From the NCBI GenBank assembly GCA_911728455.2, contig OU452223.1, positions 13,491,423-13,555,422 of the forward strand: 64,000 bases of DNA. Reading direction: 5' to 3'. This document shows, in pieces, positions 22,341 through 36,300 of this stretch (position 1 is the stretch's first letter; the number at the start of each line of letters is the position of its first letter). The translations under genes were made by a program, and so were the position numbers. This DNA comes from Marthasterias glacialis (Eukaryota; Echinodermata; Asteroidea; Forcipulatida; Asteriidae). The notes beneath the pieces were generated by a model that saw only the letters and a program-made list of their open reading frames with translations, did not search any database and was not told where the DNA came from.

Positions 22341-22762
22341 GGAGATTTGGACCAAAATTTCAAAGTCGTTTTTGCTCTACCATGTCAGGAGGGAATATCC
22401 CCCAGTACAAGTGCTCTAATTTTCAATTCAGGATGAGCGTTAGTTCGGGAAACATCCACAAGTTTTGGGGCTGAAAGTTTTAGGGTCAAAAAGCACATAT
22501 TTTTTAGTACCCCCCTAAAAAATATTTGAGTTTTGGACCAAAATGTCAATGTCGTTTTTGCTCTACCATGTCAAGTGGGAATATCCCCCAGTACCAGTGC
22601 TCTAATTTGCAAGTCCGGATGAGCGTTAGTTCGGGAAAGATCCACAAGTTTTGGGGCTGAAAGTTTTAGGGTCAAAAAGCATGTATTTTTTAGTACCCCC
22701 CAAAAAAAATTGGAGTTTTGGACCAAAATTTCAAAGTCATTTTTGCTCTACCATGTCAAGAG

Positions 22763-22772
22763 GGAATATCCC
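22763..22772 (-). promoter_or_regulatory. kappaB-consensus 10-mer repeated in most array 2 monomers
   Basis: On the minus strand the conserved segment reads GGGATATTCC, which satisfies the NF-kappaB consensus GGGRNWYYCC at every position. It occurs once per monomer wherever GAGGGAATATCCC is intact, so roughly 200 times in this window. Subtypes with GAGGAATATTCC or GAGGGAAAAGCC lose it. The match is visible; binding is not shown, and one 10-bp degenerate match per 185 bp is not remarkable before amplification. Confidence 0.3.
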
Positions 22773-25155
22773 CCAGTACCATTGCTCTAATTTGCATGTC
22801 CGGATAAGCGTTAGTTTGGGAAATATCCGCATTTTTAGGCTGAAAGTTTAATGGGTAAAAAAAAATTGGAGTTTTGGACCAAAATGTCAATGTCGTTTTT
22901 GCTGTACCATGTCAAGAGGAATATTCCCCAGTGCCAGTGCTCTAATTTGCAAATCCGGATAAGCGTTTTTTCGGGAAACATCCACAAGTTTTGGGGCTGA
23001 AAGTTTTAGGGTCAAAAAGCACATATTTTTTAGCACCCCTCTAAAAAATATTGGAGTTTTGGACCAAAATGTCATTGTCGTTTTTGCTCTACCATGTCAA
23101 GAGGGAATATCCCCCAGTACCAGTGCTCTAATTTGCAAGTCCGGATAAGCGTTAGTTCGGGAAATATCCGCATATTTGGGCTGAAAGTTTTAGGGTCAAA
23201 AAACACAAATTTTTCAGTACCCCCCCTAAAAAAAATTGGAGTTTTGGACCAAAATTTCAAAGTCATTTTTGCTCTACCATGTCAAGAAGGAATATCCCCC
23301 AGTACCAGTGCTCTAATTTGCAAGTCCGGATGAGCGTTAGTTCGGGAAACATCCACAAGTTTTGGGGCTGAAAGTTTTAGGGTCAAAAAGCACATATTTT
23401 TTAGTACCCCACTAAAAAATATTGGAGTTTTGGACTAACATTTCAAAGTCGTTTTTGCTCTACCATGTCAGGAGGGAATATCCCCCAGTACAAGTGCTCT
23501 AATTTTCAATTCAGGATGAGCGTTAGTTCGGGAAACATCCACAAGTTTTGGGGCTGAAAGTTTTAGGGTCAAAAAGCACATATTTTTTAGTACCCCCCTA
23601 AAAAATATTGGAGTTTTGGACCAAAATGTCAATGTCGTTTTTGCTCTACCATGTCAAGTGGGAATATCCCCCAGTACCAGTGCTCTAATTTGCAAGTCCG
23701 GATGAGCGTTAGTTCGGGAAAGATCCACAAGTTTTGGGGCTGAAAGTTTTAGGGTCAAAAAGCATGTATTTTTTAGTACCCCCCCAAAAAAATTGGAGTT
23801 TTGGACCAAAATTTCAAAGTCATTTTTGCTCTACCATGTCAAGAGGGAATATCCCCCAGTACCATTGCTCTAATTTGCATGTCCGGATAAGCGTTAGTTT
23901 GGGAAATATCCGCATTTTTAGGCTGAAAGTTTAATGGGTAAAAAAAAATTGGAGTTTTGGACCAAAATGTCAATGTCGTTTTTGCTGTACCATGTCAAGA
24001 GGAATATTCCCCAGTGCCAGTGCTCTAATTTGCAAATCCGGATAAGCGTTATTTCGGGAAACATCCACAAGTTTTGGGGCTGAAAGTTTTAGGGTCAAAA
24101 AGCACATATTTTTTAGCACCCCTCTAAAAAATATTGGAGTTTTGGACCAAAATGTCATTGTCGTTTTTGCTCTACCATGTCAAGAGGGAATATCCCCCAA
24201 TACCAGTGCTCTAGATGAGCGTTAGTTCGGGAAAGATCCACAAGTTTTGGGGCTGAAAGTTTTAGGGTCAAAAAGCATGTATTTTTTAGTACCCCCCAAA
24301 AAAATTGGAGTTTTGGACCAAAATTTCAAAGTCATTTTTGCTCTACCATGTCAAGAGGGAATATCCCCCAGTACCATTGCTCTAATTTGCATGTCCGGAT
24401 AAGCGTTAGTTTGGGAAATATCCGCATTTTTAGGCTGAAAGTTTAATGGGTAAAAAAAAATTGGAGTTTTGGACCAAAATGTCAATGTCGTTTTTGCTGT
24501 ACCATGTCAAGAGGAATATTCCCCAGTGCCAGTGCTCTAATTTGCAAATCCGGATAAGCGTTTTTTCGGGAAACATCCACAAGTTTTGGGGCTGAAAGTT
24601 TTAGGGTCAAAAAGCACATATTTTTTAGCACCCCTCTAAAAAATATTGGAGTTTTGGACCAAAATGTCATTGTCGTTTTTGCTCTACCATGTCAAGAGGG
24701 AATATCCCCCAGTACCAGTGCTCTAATTTGCAAGTCCGGATAAGTGTTAGTTCGGGAAATATCCGCATATTTGGGCTGAAAGTTTTAGGGTCAAAAAACA
24801 CAAATTTTTCAGTACCCCCCCTAAAAAAAATTGGAGTTTTGGACCAAAATTTCAAAGTCATTTTTGCTCTACCATGTCAAGAAGGAATATCCCCCAGTAC
24901 CAGTGCTCTAATTTGCAAGTCCGGATGAGCGTTAGTTCGGGAAACATCCACAAGTTTTGGGGCTGAAAGTTTTAGGGTCAAAAAGCACATATTTTTTAGT
25001 ACCCCACTAAAAAATATTGGAGTTTTGGACTAACATTTCAAAGTCGTTTTTGCTCTACCATGTCAGGAGGGAATATCCCCCAGTACAAGTGCTCTAATTT
25101 TCAATTCAGGATGAGCGTTAGTTCGGGAAACATCCACAAGTTTTGGGGCTGAAAG

Positions 25156-25198
25156 TTTTAGGGTCAAAAAGCACATATTTTTTAGTACCCCCCTAAAA
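25156..25198. repeat. Inverted TTTTAGGG / CCCTAAAA arms in array 2 monomers
   Basis: TTTTAGGG (25156-25163) and its exact reverse complement CCCTAAAA (25191-25198) bracket a 27-base A/T-rich loop. The same pair recurs in most monomers whose tail reads CCCCCCTAAAA. It can form an 8-bp stem. The arms contain the heptamer of the plant-type telomere repeat, but as single copies they are not telomeric DNA. Confidence 0.6.
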
Positions 25199-27628
25199 AA
25201 TATTGGAGTTTTGGACCAAAATGTCAATGTCGTTTTTGCTCTACCATGTCAAGTGGGAATATCCCCCAGTACCAGTGCTCTAATTTGCAAGTCCGGATGA
25301 GCGTTAGTTCGGGAAAGATCCACAAGTTTTGGGGCTGAAAGTTTTAGGGTCAAAAAGCATGTATTTTTTAGTACCCCCCCAAAAAAATTGGAGTTTTGGA
25401 CCAAAATTTCAAAGTCATTTTTGCTCTACCATGTCAAGAGGGAATATCCCCCAGTACCATTGCTCTAATTTGCATGTCCGGATAAGCGTTAGTTTGGGAA
25501 ATATCCGCATTTTTAGGCTGAAAGTTTAATGGGTAAAAAAAAATTGGAGTTTTGGACCAAAATGTCAATGTCGTTTTTGCTGTACCATGTCAAGAGGAAT
25601 ATTCCCCAGTGCCAGTGCTCTAATTTGCAAATCCGGATAAGCGTTATTTCGGGAAACATCCACAAGTTTTGGGGCTGAAAGTTTTAGGGTCAAAAAGCAC
25701 ATATTTTTTAGCACCCCTCTAAAAAATATTGGAGTTTTGGACCAAAATGTCATTGTCGTTTTTGCTCTACCATGTCAAGAGGGAATATCCCCCAATACCA
25801 GTGCTCTAATTTGCAAGTCCGGATAAGCGTTAGTTCGGGAAATATCCGCATATTTAGGCTGAAAGTTTTAGGGTCAAAAAACACAAATTTTTTAGTACCC
25901 CCCTAAAAAAAATTGGAGTTTTGGACCAAAATGTCAATGTCGTTTTTGCTGTACCATGTCAAGAGGAATATTCCCCAGTGCCAGTGCTCTAATTTGCAAA
26001 TCCGGATAAGCGTTATTTCGGGAAACATCCACAAGTTTTGGGGCTGAAAGTTTTAGGGTCAAAAAGCACATATTTTTTAGCACCCCTCTAAAAAATATTG
26101 GAGTTTTGGACCAAAATGTCATTGTCATTTTTGCTCTACCATGTCAAGAAGGAATATCCCCCAGTACCAGTGCTCTAATTTGCAAGTCCGGATGAGCGTT
26201 AGTTCGGGAAACATCCACCTGTTTTGGGGCTGAAAGTTTTAGGGTCAAAAAGCACATATTTTTTAGTACCCCCCTAAAAAAAATTGGAGTTTTGGACCAA
26301 AATTTCAAAGTCGTTTTTGCTCTACCATGTCAAGAGGGAATATCCCCTAGTACCAATGCTCTAATTTGCAAGTCCGGATAAGCGTTAGTTCGAGAAATAT
26401 CCGCATTTTTAGGCTGAAAGTTTTAGGGTCAAAAAACACAAAGTTTTCAGTACCCCCCCCTAAAAAAATTGGAGTTTTGGACTAAAATTTCAAAGTCGTT
26501 TTTGCTCTACCATGTAAAGAAGGAATATCCCCTAGTACCAGTGCTCTAATTTGCAAGTCCGGATGAGCGTTAGTTCGGGAAACATCCACCAGTTTTGGGG
26601 CTGAAAGTTTTAGGGTCAAAAAGCACATAATTTTTAGTACCCCCCTAAAAAATATTGGAGTTTTGGACCAAAATGTCAATGTCGTTTTCGCTCTACAATG
26701 TCAAGAGGGAATATCCCCCAGTACAAGTGCTCTAATTTGCAAGTCCGGATGAGCGTTAGTTCGGGAAACATCCACCAGTTTTGGGGCTGAAAGTTTTAGG
26801 GTGAAAAAGCACATATTTTTTAGTACCCCCCTAAAAAAAATTGGAGTTTTGGACCAAAATTTCAAAGTCGTTTTTGCTCTACCATGTCAAGAGGGAATAT
26901 CCCCCAGTACCAGTGCTCTAATTTGCAAGTCCGGATGAGCGATAGTTCGGGAAATATCCACCATTTTTCGGGTGAAACTTTTAGGGTCAAATTAGCACAA
27001 ATTTTACAGTACCCCCTAAAAAAATTGGAGTTTTGGACCAAAATGTCAAAGTCGTTTTTGCTCTACCATGTCAAGAGGGAATATCCCCCAGTACCAGTGC
27101 TTTAAATTGCCAATCCGGATAAGCGTTAGTTCGGGAAACATCCTCCAGTTTTGGGGCTAAAAGTTTTAGGGTCAAAAAGCACATATTTTTTAGTACCCCC
27201 CTTAAAAATATTGGAGTTTTGGACCAAAATGTCAATGTCGTTTTCGCTCTACCATGTCAAGAGGGAATATCCCCCAGTACAAGTGCTCTAATTTGCAAGT
27301 CCGGATGAGCGTTAGTTCGGGAAACATCCACCAGTTTTGGGGCTGAAAGTTTTAGGGTCAAAAAGCACATATTTTTTAGTACCCCCCTAAAAAATATTGG
27401 AGTTTTGGACCAAAATGTCAATGTCGTTTTCGCTCTACCATGTCAAGAGGGAATATCCCCCAGTACCAGTGCTCTAATTTGCAAGTCCGGATGAGCGTTA
27501 GTTCGGGAAACATCCACCAGTTTTGGGGCTGAAAGTTTTAGGGTCAAAAAGCACATATTTTTTAGTACCCCCCTAAAAAAAATTGGAGTTTTGGACCAAA
27601 ATTTCAAAGTAGTTTTTGCTCTACCATG

Positions 27629-30600
27629 TCAAGAGGGAATATCCCCCAGTACCAGTGCTCTAATTTGCAAGTCCGGATGAGCGACAGTTCGGGAAATATC
27701 CACCATTTTGGGGGCGAAAAGTTTTAGAATCAAAAAGCATGTATTTTTTAATACCCCCCTAAAAAAATGGGAGTTTTGGACCAAAATGTCAAAGTCGTTT
27801 TTGCTGTACCATGTCAAGAGGAATATTCCCCAGTGCCAGTGCTCTAATTTGCAAATCCGGATAAGCGTTATTTCGGGAAACATCCACAAGTTTTGGGGCT
27901 GAAAGTTTGAGGGTCAAAAAGCACATATTTTTTAGCACCCCTCTAAAAAATATTGGAGTTTTGGACCAAAATGTCATTGTCGTTTTTGCTCTACCATGTC
28001 AAGAGGGAATATCCCCCAGTACCAGTGCTCTAATTTGCAAGTCCGGATAAGCGTTAGTTCGGGAAATATCCGCATATTTAGGCTGAAAGTTTTAGGGTAA
28101 AAAAACACAAATTTTTCAGTACCCCCCCTAAAAAAAATTGGAGTTTTGGACCAAAATTTCAAAGTCATTTTTGCTCTACCATGTCAAGAAGGAATATCCC
28201 CCAGTACCAGTGCTCTAATTTGCAAGTCCGGATGAGCGTTAGTTCGGGAAACATCCACCAGTTTTGGGGCTGAAAGTTTTAGGGTCAAAAAGCACATATT
28301 TTTTAGTACCCCCCTAAAAAATGGGAGTTTTGGACCAAAATTTCAAAGTCGTTTTTGCTCTACCATGTCAAGAGGGAATATCCCCTAGTACCAATGCTCT
28401 AATTTGCAAGTCCGGATAAGCGTTAGTTCGAGAAATATCCGCATTTTTAGGCTGAAAGTTTTAGGGTCAAAAAAAAAAGTTTTCAGTACCCCCCCTAAAA
28501 AAATTGGAGTTTTGGACTAAAATTTCAAAGTCGTTTTTGCTCTACCATGTCAAGAGGGAAAAGCCCCCAGTACCAGTGCTCTAATTTGCAAGTCCGGATG
28601 AGCGTTAGTTCGGGAAACATCCACCAGTTTTGGGGCTGAAAGTTTTAGGGTCAAAAAGCACATATTTTTTAGTACCCCCCTAAAAAATATTGGAGTTTTG
28701 GACCAAAATTTCAAAGTCGTTTTTGCTCTACCATGTCAAGAGGGAATATCCCCTAGTACCAATGCTCTAATTTGCAAGTCCGGATAAGCGTTAGTTCGAG
28801 AAATATCCGCATTTTTAGGCTGAAAGTTTTAGGGTCAAAAAACACAAAGTTTTCAGTACCCCCCCTAAAAAAATTGGAGTTTTGGACTAAAATTTCAAAG
28901 TCGTTTTTGCTCTACCATGTCAAGAGGGAAAAGCCCCCAGTACCAGTGCTCTAATTTGCAAGTCCGGATGAGCGTTAGTTCGGGAAACATCCACCAGTTT
29001 TGGGGCTGAAAGTTTTAGGGTCAAAAAGCACATATTTTTTAGTACCCCCCTAAAAAATATTGGAGTTTTGGACCAAAATGTCAATGTCGTTTTCGCTCTA
29101 CAATGTCAAGAGGGAATATCCCCCAGTACAAGTGCTCTAATTTGCAAGTCCGGATGAGCGTTAGTTCGGGAAACATCCACCAGTTTTGGGGCTGAAAGTT
29201 TTAGGGTCAAAAAGCACATATTTTTTAGTACCCCCCTAAAAAAAATTGGAGTTTTGGACCAAAATTTCAAAGTCGTTTTTGCTCTACCATGTCAAGAGGG
29301 AATATCCCCCAGTACCAGTGCTCTAATTTGCAAGTCCGGATGAGCGATAGTTCGGGAAATATCCACCATTTTTCGGGTGAAACTTTTAGGGTCAAATTAG
29401 CACAAATTTTACAGTACCCCCTAAAAAAATTGGAGTTTTGGACCAAAATGTCAAAGTCGTTTTTGCTCTACCATGTCAAGAGGGAATATCCCCCAGTACC
29501 AGTGCTTTAAATTGCCAATCCGGATAAGCGTTAGTTCGGGAAACATCCTCCAGTTTTGGGGCTGAAAGTTTTAGGGTCAAAAAGCACATATTTTTTAGTA
29601 CCCCCCTTAAAAATATTGGAGTTTTGGACCAAAATGTCAATGTCGTTTTCGCTCTACCATGTCAAGAGGGAATATCCCCCAGTACAAGTGCTCTAATTTG
29701 CAAGTACGGATGAGCGTTAGTTCGGGAAACATCCACCAGTTTTGGGGCTGAAAAGTTTTAGGGTCAAAAAGCACATATTTTTTAGTACCCCCCTAAAAAA
29801 AATTGGAGTTTTGGACCAAAATTTCAAAGTCGTTTTTGCTCTACCATGTCAAGAGGGAATATCCCCCAGTACCAGTGCTCTAATTTGCAAGTCCGGATGA
29901 GCGATATTTCGGGAAATATCCACCATTTTTCGGGTGAAACTTTTAGGGTCAAATTAGCACAAATTTTACAGTACCCCCTAAAAAAATTGGAGTTTGGACC
30001 AAAATGTCAAAGTCGTTTTTGCTCTACCATGTCAAGAGGGAATATCCCCCAGTACCAGTGCTTTAATTTGCCAATCCGGATAAGCGTTAGTTCGGGAAAC
30101 ATCCTCCAGTTTTGGGGCTGAAAGTTTTAGGGTCAAAAAGCACATATTTTTTAGTACCCCCCTAAAAAAAATGGGATTTTTGGACTAAAATTTCAAAGTC
30201 GTTTTTGCTCTACCATGTCAAGAGGGAAAAGCCCCCAGTACCAGTGCTCTAATTTGCAAGTCCGGATGAGCGTTAGTTCGGGAAACATCCACCAGTTTTG
30301 GGGCTGAAAGTTTTAGGGTCAAAAAGCACATATTTTTTAGTACCCCCCTAAAAAATATGGGAGTTTTGGACCAAAATGTCAATGTCGTTTTCGCTCTACC
30401 ATGTCAAGAGGGAATATCCCCCAGTACCAGTGCTCTAATTTGCAAGTCCGGATGAGCGTTAGTTCGGGAAACATCCACCAGTTTTGGGGCTGAAAGTTTT
30501 AGGGTGAAAAAGCACATATTTTTTAGTACCCCCCTAAAAAAAATTGGAGTTTTGGACCAAAATTTCAAAGTCGTTTTTGCTCTACCATGTCAAGAGGGAA

Positions 30601-33600
30601 TATCCCCCAGTACCAGTGCTCTAATTTGCAAGTCCGGATGAGCGATAGTTCGGGAAATATCCACCATTTTTCGGGTGAAACTTTTAGGGTCAAATTAGCA
30701 CAAATTTTACAGTACCCCCTAAAAAAATTGGAGTTTTGGACCAAAATGTCAAAGTCGTTTTTGCTCTACCATGTCAAGAGGGAATATCCCCTAGTACCAA
30801 TGCTCTAATTTGCAAGTCCGGATAAGCGTTAGTTCGAGAAATATCCGCATTTTTAGGCTGAAAGTTTTAGGGTCAAAAAACACAAAGTTTTCAGTACCCC
30901 CCCTAAAAAAATTGGAGTTTTGGACTAAAATTTCAAAGTCGTTTTTGCTCTACCATGTCAAGAGGGAATATCCCCCAGTACCAGTGCTCTAATTTGCAAG
31001 TCCGGATGAGCGTTAGTTCGGGAAACATCCACCAGTTTTGGGGCTGAAAGTTTTAGGGTCAAAAAGCACATATTTTTTAGTACCCCCCTAAAAAATATTG
31101 GAGTTTTGGACCAAAATGTCAATGTCGTTTTCGCTCTACAATGTCAAGAGGGAATATCCCCCAGTACAAGTGCTCTAATTTGCAAGTCCGGATGAGCGTT
31201 AGTTCGGGAAACATCCACCAGTTTTGGGGCTGAAAGTTTTAGGGTCAAAAAGCACATATTTTTTAGTACCCCCCTAAAAAAAATTGGAGTTTTGGACCAA
31301 AATTTCAAAGTCGTTTTTGCTCTACCATGTCAAGAGGGAATATCCCCCAGTACCAGTGCTCTAATTTGCAAGTCCGGATGAGCGATAGTTCGGGAAATAT
31401 CCACCATTTTTCGGGTGAAACTTTTAGGGTCAAATTAGCACAAATTTTACAGTACCCCCTAAAAAAATTGGAGTTTTGGACCAAAATGTCAAAGTCGTTT
31501 TTGCTCTACCATGTCAAGAGGGAATATCCCCCAGTACCAGTGCTTTAAATTGCCAATCCGGATAAGCGTTAGTTCGGGAAACATCCTCCAGTTTTGGGGC
31601 TGAAAGTTTTAGGGTCAAAAAGCACATATTTTTTAGTACCCCCCTTAAAAATATTGGAGTTTTGGACCAAAATGTCAATGTCGTTTTCGCTCTACCATGT
31701 CAAGAGGGAATATCCCCCAGTACAAGTGCTCTAATTTGCAAGTACGGATGAGCGTTAGTTCGGGAAACATCCACCAGTTTTGGGGCTGAAAAGTTTTAGG
31801 GTCAAAAAGCACATATTTTTTAGTACCCCCCTAAAAAAAATTGGAGTTTTGGACCAAAATTTCAAAGTCGTTTTTGCTCTACCATGTCAAGAGGGAATAT
31901 CCCCCAGTACCAGTGCTCTAATTTGCAAGTCCGGATGAGCGATATTTCGGGAAATATCCACCATTTTTCGGGTGAAACTTTTAGGGTCAAATTAGCACAA
32001 ATTTTACAGTACCCCCTAAAAAAATTGGAGTTTGGACCAAAATGTCAAAGTCGTTTTTGCTCTACCATGTCAAGAGGGAATATCCCCCAGTACCAGTGCT
32101 TTAATTTGCCAATCCGGATAAGCGTTAGTTCGGGAAACATCCTCCAGTTTTGGGGCTGAAAGTTTTAGGGTCAAAAAGCACATATTTTTTAGTACCCCCC
32201 TAAAAAAAATGGGATTTTTGGACTAAAATTTCAAAGTCGTTTTTGCTCTACCATGTCAAGAGGGAAAAGCCCCCAGTACCAGTGCTCTAATTTGCAAGTC
32301 CGGATGAGCGTTAGTTCGGGAAACATCCACCAGTTTTGGGGCTGAAAGTTTTAGGGTCAAAAAGCACATATTTTTTAGTACCCCCCTAAAAAATATTGGA
32401 GTTTTGGACCAAAATGTCAATGTCGTTTTCGCTCTACCATGTCAAGAGGGAATATCCCCCAGTACAAGTGCTCTAATTTGCAAGTCCGGATGAGCGTTAG
32501 TTCGGGAAACATCCACCAGTTTTGGGGCTGAAAGTTTTAGGGTGAAAAAGCACATATTTTTTAGTACCCCCCTAAAAAAAATTGGAGTTTTGGACCAAAA
32601 TTTCAAAGTCGTTTTTGCTCTACCATGTCAAGAGGGAATATCCCCCAGTACCAGTGCTCTAATTTGCAAGTCCGGATAAGCGATAGTTCGGGAAATATCC
32701 ACCATTTTTCGGGTGAAACTTTTAGGGTCAAATTAGCACAAATTTTACAGTACCCCCTAAAAAAATTGGAGTTTTGGACCAAAATGTCAAAGTCGTTTTT
32801 GCTCTACCATGTCAAGAGGGAATATCCCCCAGTACCAGTGCTTTAAATTGCCAATCCGGATAAGCGTTAGTTCGGGAAACATCCTCCAGTTTTGGGGCTG
32901 AAAGTTTTAGGGTCAAAAAGCACATATTTTTTAGTACCCCCCTTAAAAATATTGGAGTTTTGGACCAAAATGTCAATGTCGTTTTCGCTCTACCATGTCA
33001 AGAGGGAATATCCCCCAGTACAAGTGCTCTAATTTGCAAGTCCGGATGAGCGTTAGTTCGGGAAACATCCACCAGTTTTGGGGCTGAAAGTTTTAGGGTC
33101 AAAAAGCACATATTTTTTAGTACCCCCCTAAAAAATATTGGAGTTTTGGACCAAAATGTCAATGTCGTTTTCGCTCTACCATGTCAAGAGGGAATATCCC
33201 CCAGTACAAGTGCTCTAATTTGCAAGTCCGGATGAGCGTTAGTTCGGGAAACATCCACCAGTTTTGGGGCTGAAAGTTTTAGGGTCAAAAAGCACATATT
33301 TTTTAGTACCCCCCTAAAAAAAATTGGAGTTTTGGACCAAAATTTCAAAGTAGTTTTTGCTCTACCATGTCAAGAGGGAATATCCCCCAGTACCAGTGCT
33401 CTAATTTGCAAGTCCGGATGAGCGACAGTTCGGGAAATATCCACCATTTTGGGGGCGAAAAGTTTTAGAATCAAAAAGCATGTATTTTTTAATACCCCCC
33501 TAAAAAAATGGGAGTTTTGGACCAAAATGTCAAAGTCGTTTTTGCTGTACCATGTCAAGAGGAATATTCCCCAGTGCCAGTGCTCTAATTTGCAAATCCG

Positions 33601-36300
33601 GATAAGCGTTATTTCGGGAAACATCCACAAGTTTTGGGGCTGAAAGTTTTAGGGTCAAAAAGCACATATTTTTTAGCACCCCTCTAAAAAATATTGGAGT
33701 TTTGGACCAAAATGTCATTGTCGTTTTTGCTCTACCATGTCAAGAGGGAATATCCCCCAGTACCAGTGCTCTAATTTGCAAGTCCGGATAAGCGTTAGTT
33801 CGGGAAATATCCGCATATTTAGGCTGAAAGTTTTAGGGTAAAAAAACACAAATTTTTCAGTACCCCCCCTAAAAAAAATTGGAGTTTTGGACCAAAATTT
33901 CAAAGTCATTTTTGCTCTACCATGTCAAGAAGGAATATCCCCCAGTACCAGTGCTCTAATTTGCAAGTCCGGATGAGCGTTAGTTCGGGAAACATCCACC
34001 AGTTTTGGGGCTGAAAGTTTTAGGGTCAAAAAGCACATATTTTTTAGTACCCCCCTAAAAAATGGGAGTTTTGGACCAAAATTTCAAAGTCGTTTTTGCT
34101 CTACCATGTCAAGAGGGAATATCCCCTAGTACCAATGCTCTAATTTGCAAGTCCGGATAAGCGTTAGTTCGAGAAATATCCGCATTTTTAGGCTGAAAGT
34201 TTTAGGGTCAAAAAAAAAAGTTTTCAGTACCCCCCCTAAAAAAATTGGAGTTTTGGACTAAAATTTCAAAGTCGTTTTTGCTCTACCATGTCAAGAGGGA
34301 AAAGCCCCCAGTACCAGTGCTCTAATTTGCAAGTCCGGATGAGCGTTAGTTCGGGAAACATCCACCAGTTTTGGGGCTGAAAGTTTTAGGGTCAAAAAGC
34401 ACATATTTTTTAGTACCCCCCTAAAAAATATTGGAGTTTTGGACCAAAATTTCAAAGTCGTTTTTGCTCTACCATGTCAAGAGGGAATATCCCCTAGTAC
34501 CAATGCTCTAATTTGCAAGTCCGGATAAGCGTTAGTTCGAGAAATATCCGCATTTTTAGGCTGAAAGTTTTAGGGTCAAAAAACACAAAGTTTTCAGTAC
34601 CCCCCCTAAAAAAATTGGAGTTTTGGACTAAAATTTCAAAGTCGTTTTTGCTCTACCATGTCAAGAGGGAAAAGCCCCCAGTACCAGTGCTCTAATTTGC
34701 AAGTCCGGATGAGCGTTAGTTCGGGAAACATCCACCAGTTTTGGGGCTGAAAGTTTTAGGGTCAAAAAGCACATATTTTTTAGTACCCCCCTAAAAAATA
34801 TTGGAGTTTTGGACCAAAATGTCAATGTCGTTTTCGCTCTACAATGTCAAGAGGGAATATCCCCCAGTACAAGTGCTCTAATTTGCAAGTCCGGATGAGC
34901 GTTAGTTCGGGAAACATCCACCAGTTTTGGGGCTGAAAGTTTTAGGGTCAAAAAGCACATATTTTTTAGTACCCCCCTAAAAAAAATTGGAGTTTTGGAC
35001 CAAAATTTCAAAGTCGTTTTTGCTCTACCATGTCAAGAGGGAATATCCCCCAGTACCAGTGCTCTAATTTGCAAGTCCGGATGAGCGATAGTTCGGGAAA
35101 TATCCACCATTTTTCGGGTGAAACTTTTAGGGTCAAATTAGCACAAATTTTACAGTACCCCCTAAAAAAATTGGAGTTTTGGACCAAAATGTCAAAGTCG
35201 TTTTTGCTCTACCATGTCAAGAGGGAATATCCCCCAGTACCAGTGCTTTAAATTGCCAATCCGGATAAGCGTTAGTTCGGGAAACATCCTCCAGTTTTGG
35301 GGCTGAAAGTTTTAGGGTCAAAAAGCACATATTTTTTAGTACCCCCCTTAAAAATATTGGAGTTTTGGACCAAAATGTCAATGTCGTTTTCGCTCTACCA
35401 TGTCAAGAGGGAATATCCCCCAGTACAAGTGCTCTAATTTGCAAGTCCGGATGAGCGTTAGTTCGGGAAACATCCACCAGTTTTGGGGCTGAAAAGTTTT
35501 AGGGTCAAAAAGCACATATTTTTTAGTACCCCTCTAAAAAAAATTGGAGTTTTGGACCAAAATTTCAAAGTCGTTTTTGCTCTACCATGTCAAGAGGGAA
35601 TATCCCCCAGTACCAGTGCTCTAATTTGCAAGTCCGGATGAGCGATATTTCGGGAAATATCCACCATTTTTCGGGTGAAACTTTTAGGGTCAAATTAGCA
35701 CAAATTTTACAGTACCCCCTAAAAAAATTGGAGTTTGGACCAAAATGTCAAAGTCGTTTTTGCTCTACCATGTCAAGAGGGAATATCCCCCAGTACCAGT
35801 GCTTTAATTTGCCAATCCGGATAAGCGTTAGTTCGGGAAACATCCTCCAGTTTTGGGGCTGAAAGTTTTAGGGTCAAAAAGCACATATTTTTTAGTACCC
35901 CCCTAAAAAAAATGGGATTTTTGGACTAAAATTTCAAAGTCGTTTTTGCTCTACCATGTCAAGAGGGAAAAGCCCCCAGTACCAGTGCTCTAATTTGCAA
36001 GTCCGGATGAGCGTTAGTTCGGGAAACATCCACCAGTTTTGGGGCTGAAAGTTTTAGGGTCAAAAAGCACATATTTTTTAGTACCCCCCTAAAAAATATT
36101 GGAGTTTTGGACCAAAATGTCAATGTCGTTTTCGCTCTACCATGTCAAGAGGGAATATCCCCCAGTACAAGTGCTCTAATTTGCAAGTCCGGATGAGCGT
36201 TAGTTCGGGAAACATCCACCAGTTTTGGGGCTGAAAGTTTTAGGGTCAAAAAGCACATATTTTTTAGTACCCCCCTAAAAAAAATTGGAGTTTTGGACCA
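27629..36300 (+). repeat. Nested higher-order repeats of 2,038 and 5,741 bp
   Basis: Variant monomers recur at exact long spacings. A 2038-bp spacing (11 monomers) links 28772 with 30810, 29289 with 31327, 29846 with 31884 and 30587 with 32625. A 5741-bp spacing (31 monomers) links 27629 with 33370, 27974 with 33715, 28772 with 34513, 29289 with 35030 and 29846 with 35587. One distinctive monomer beginning ATGGGATTTTTGGACTA (30171, about 32209, about 35912) obeys both spacings. The 2-kb block therefore duplicated in tandem, and a larger block containing part of it was copied again. Confidence 0.85.

Larger units (their letters stand above)
22618..25808 (+). repeat. 1.6-kb tandem block duplication inside array 2
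   Basis: The block 22618-24213 is repeated as 24214-25808. Landmarks recur about 1595 bp apart (GGAAAGATCC near 22637 and 24231; the 29-bp-shortened monomer TTTAATGGGTAAAAAA near 22848 and 24442), with a 1-base difference in an A run. The join at 24213/24214 reads CCAGTGCTCTA then GATGAGCG, skipping about 14 bp of a monomer, so the unit is not a whole number of monomers. A second recurrence at about 1083 and 511 bp inside the block shows an earlier round of duplication. Confidence 0.85.
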
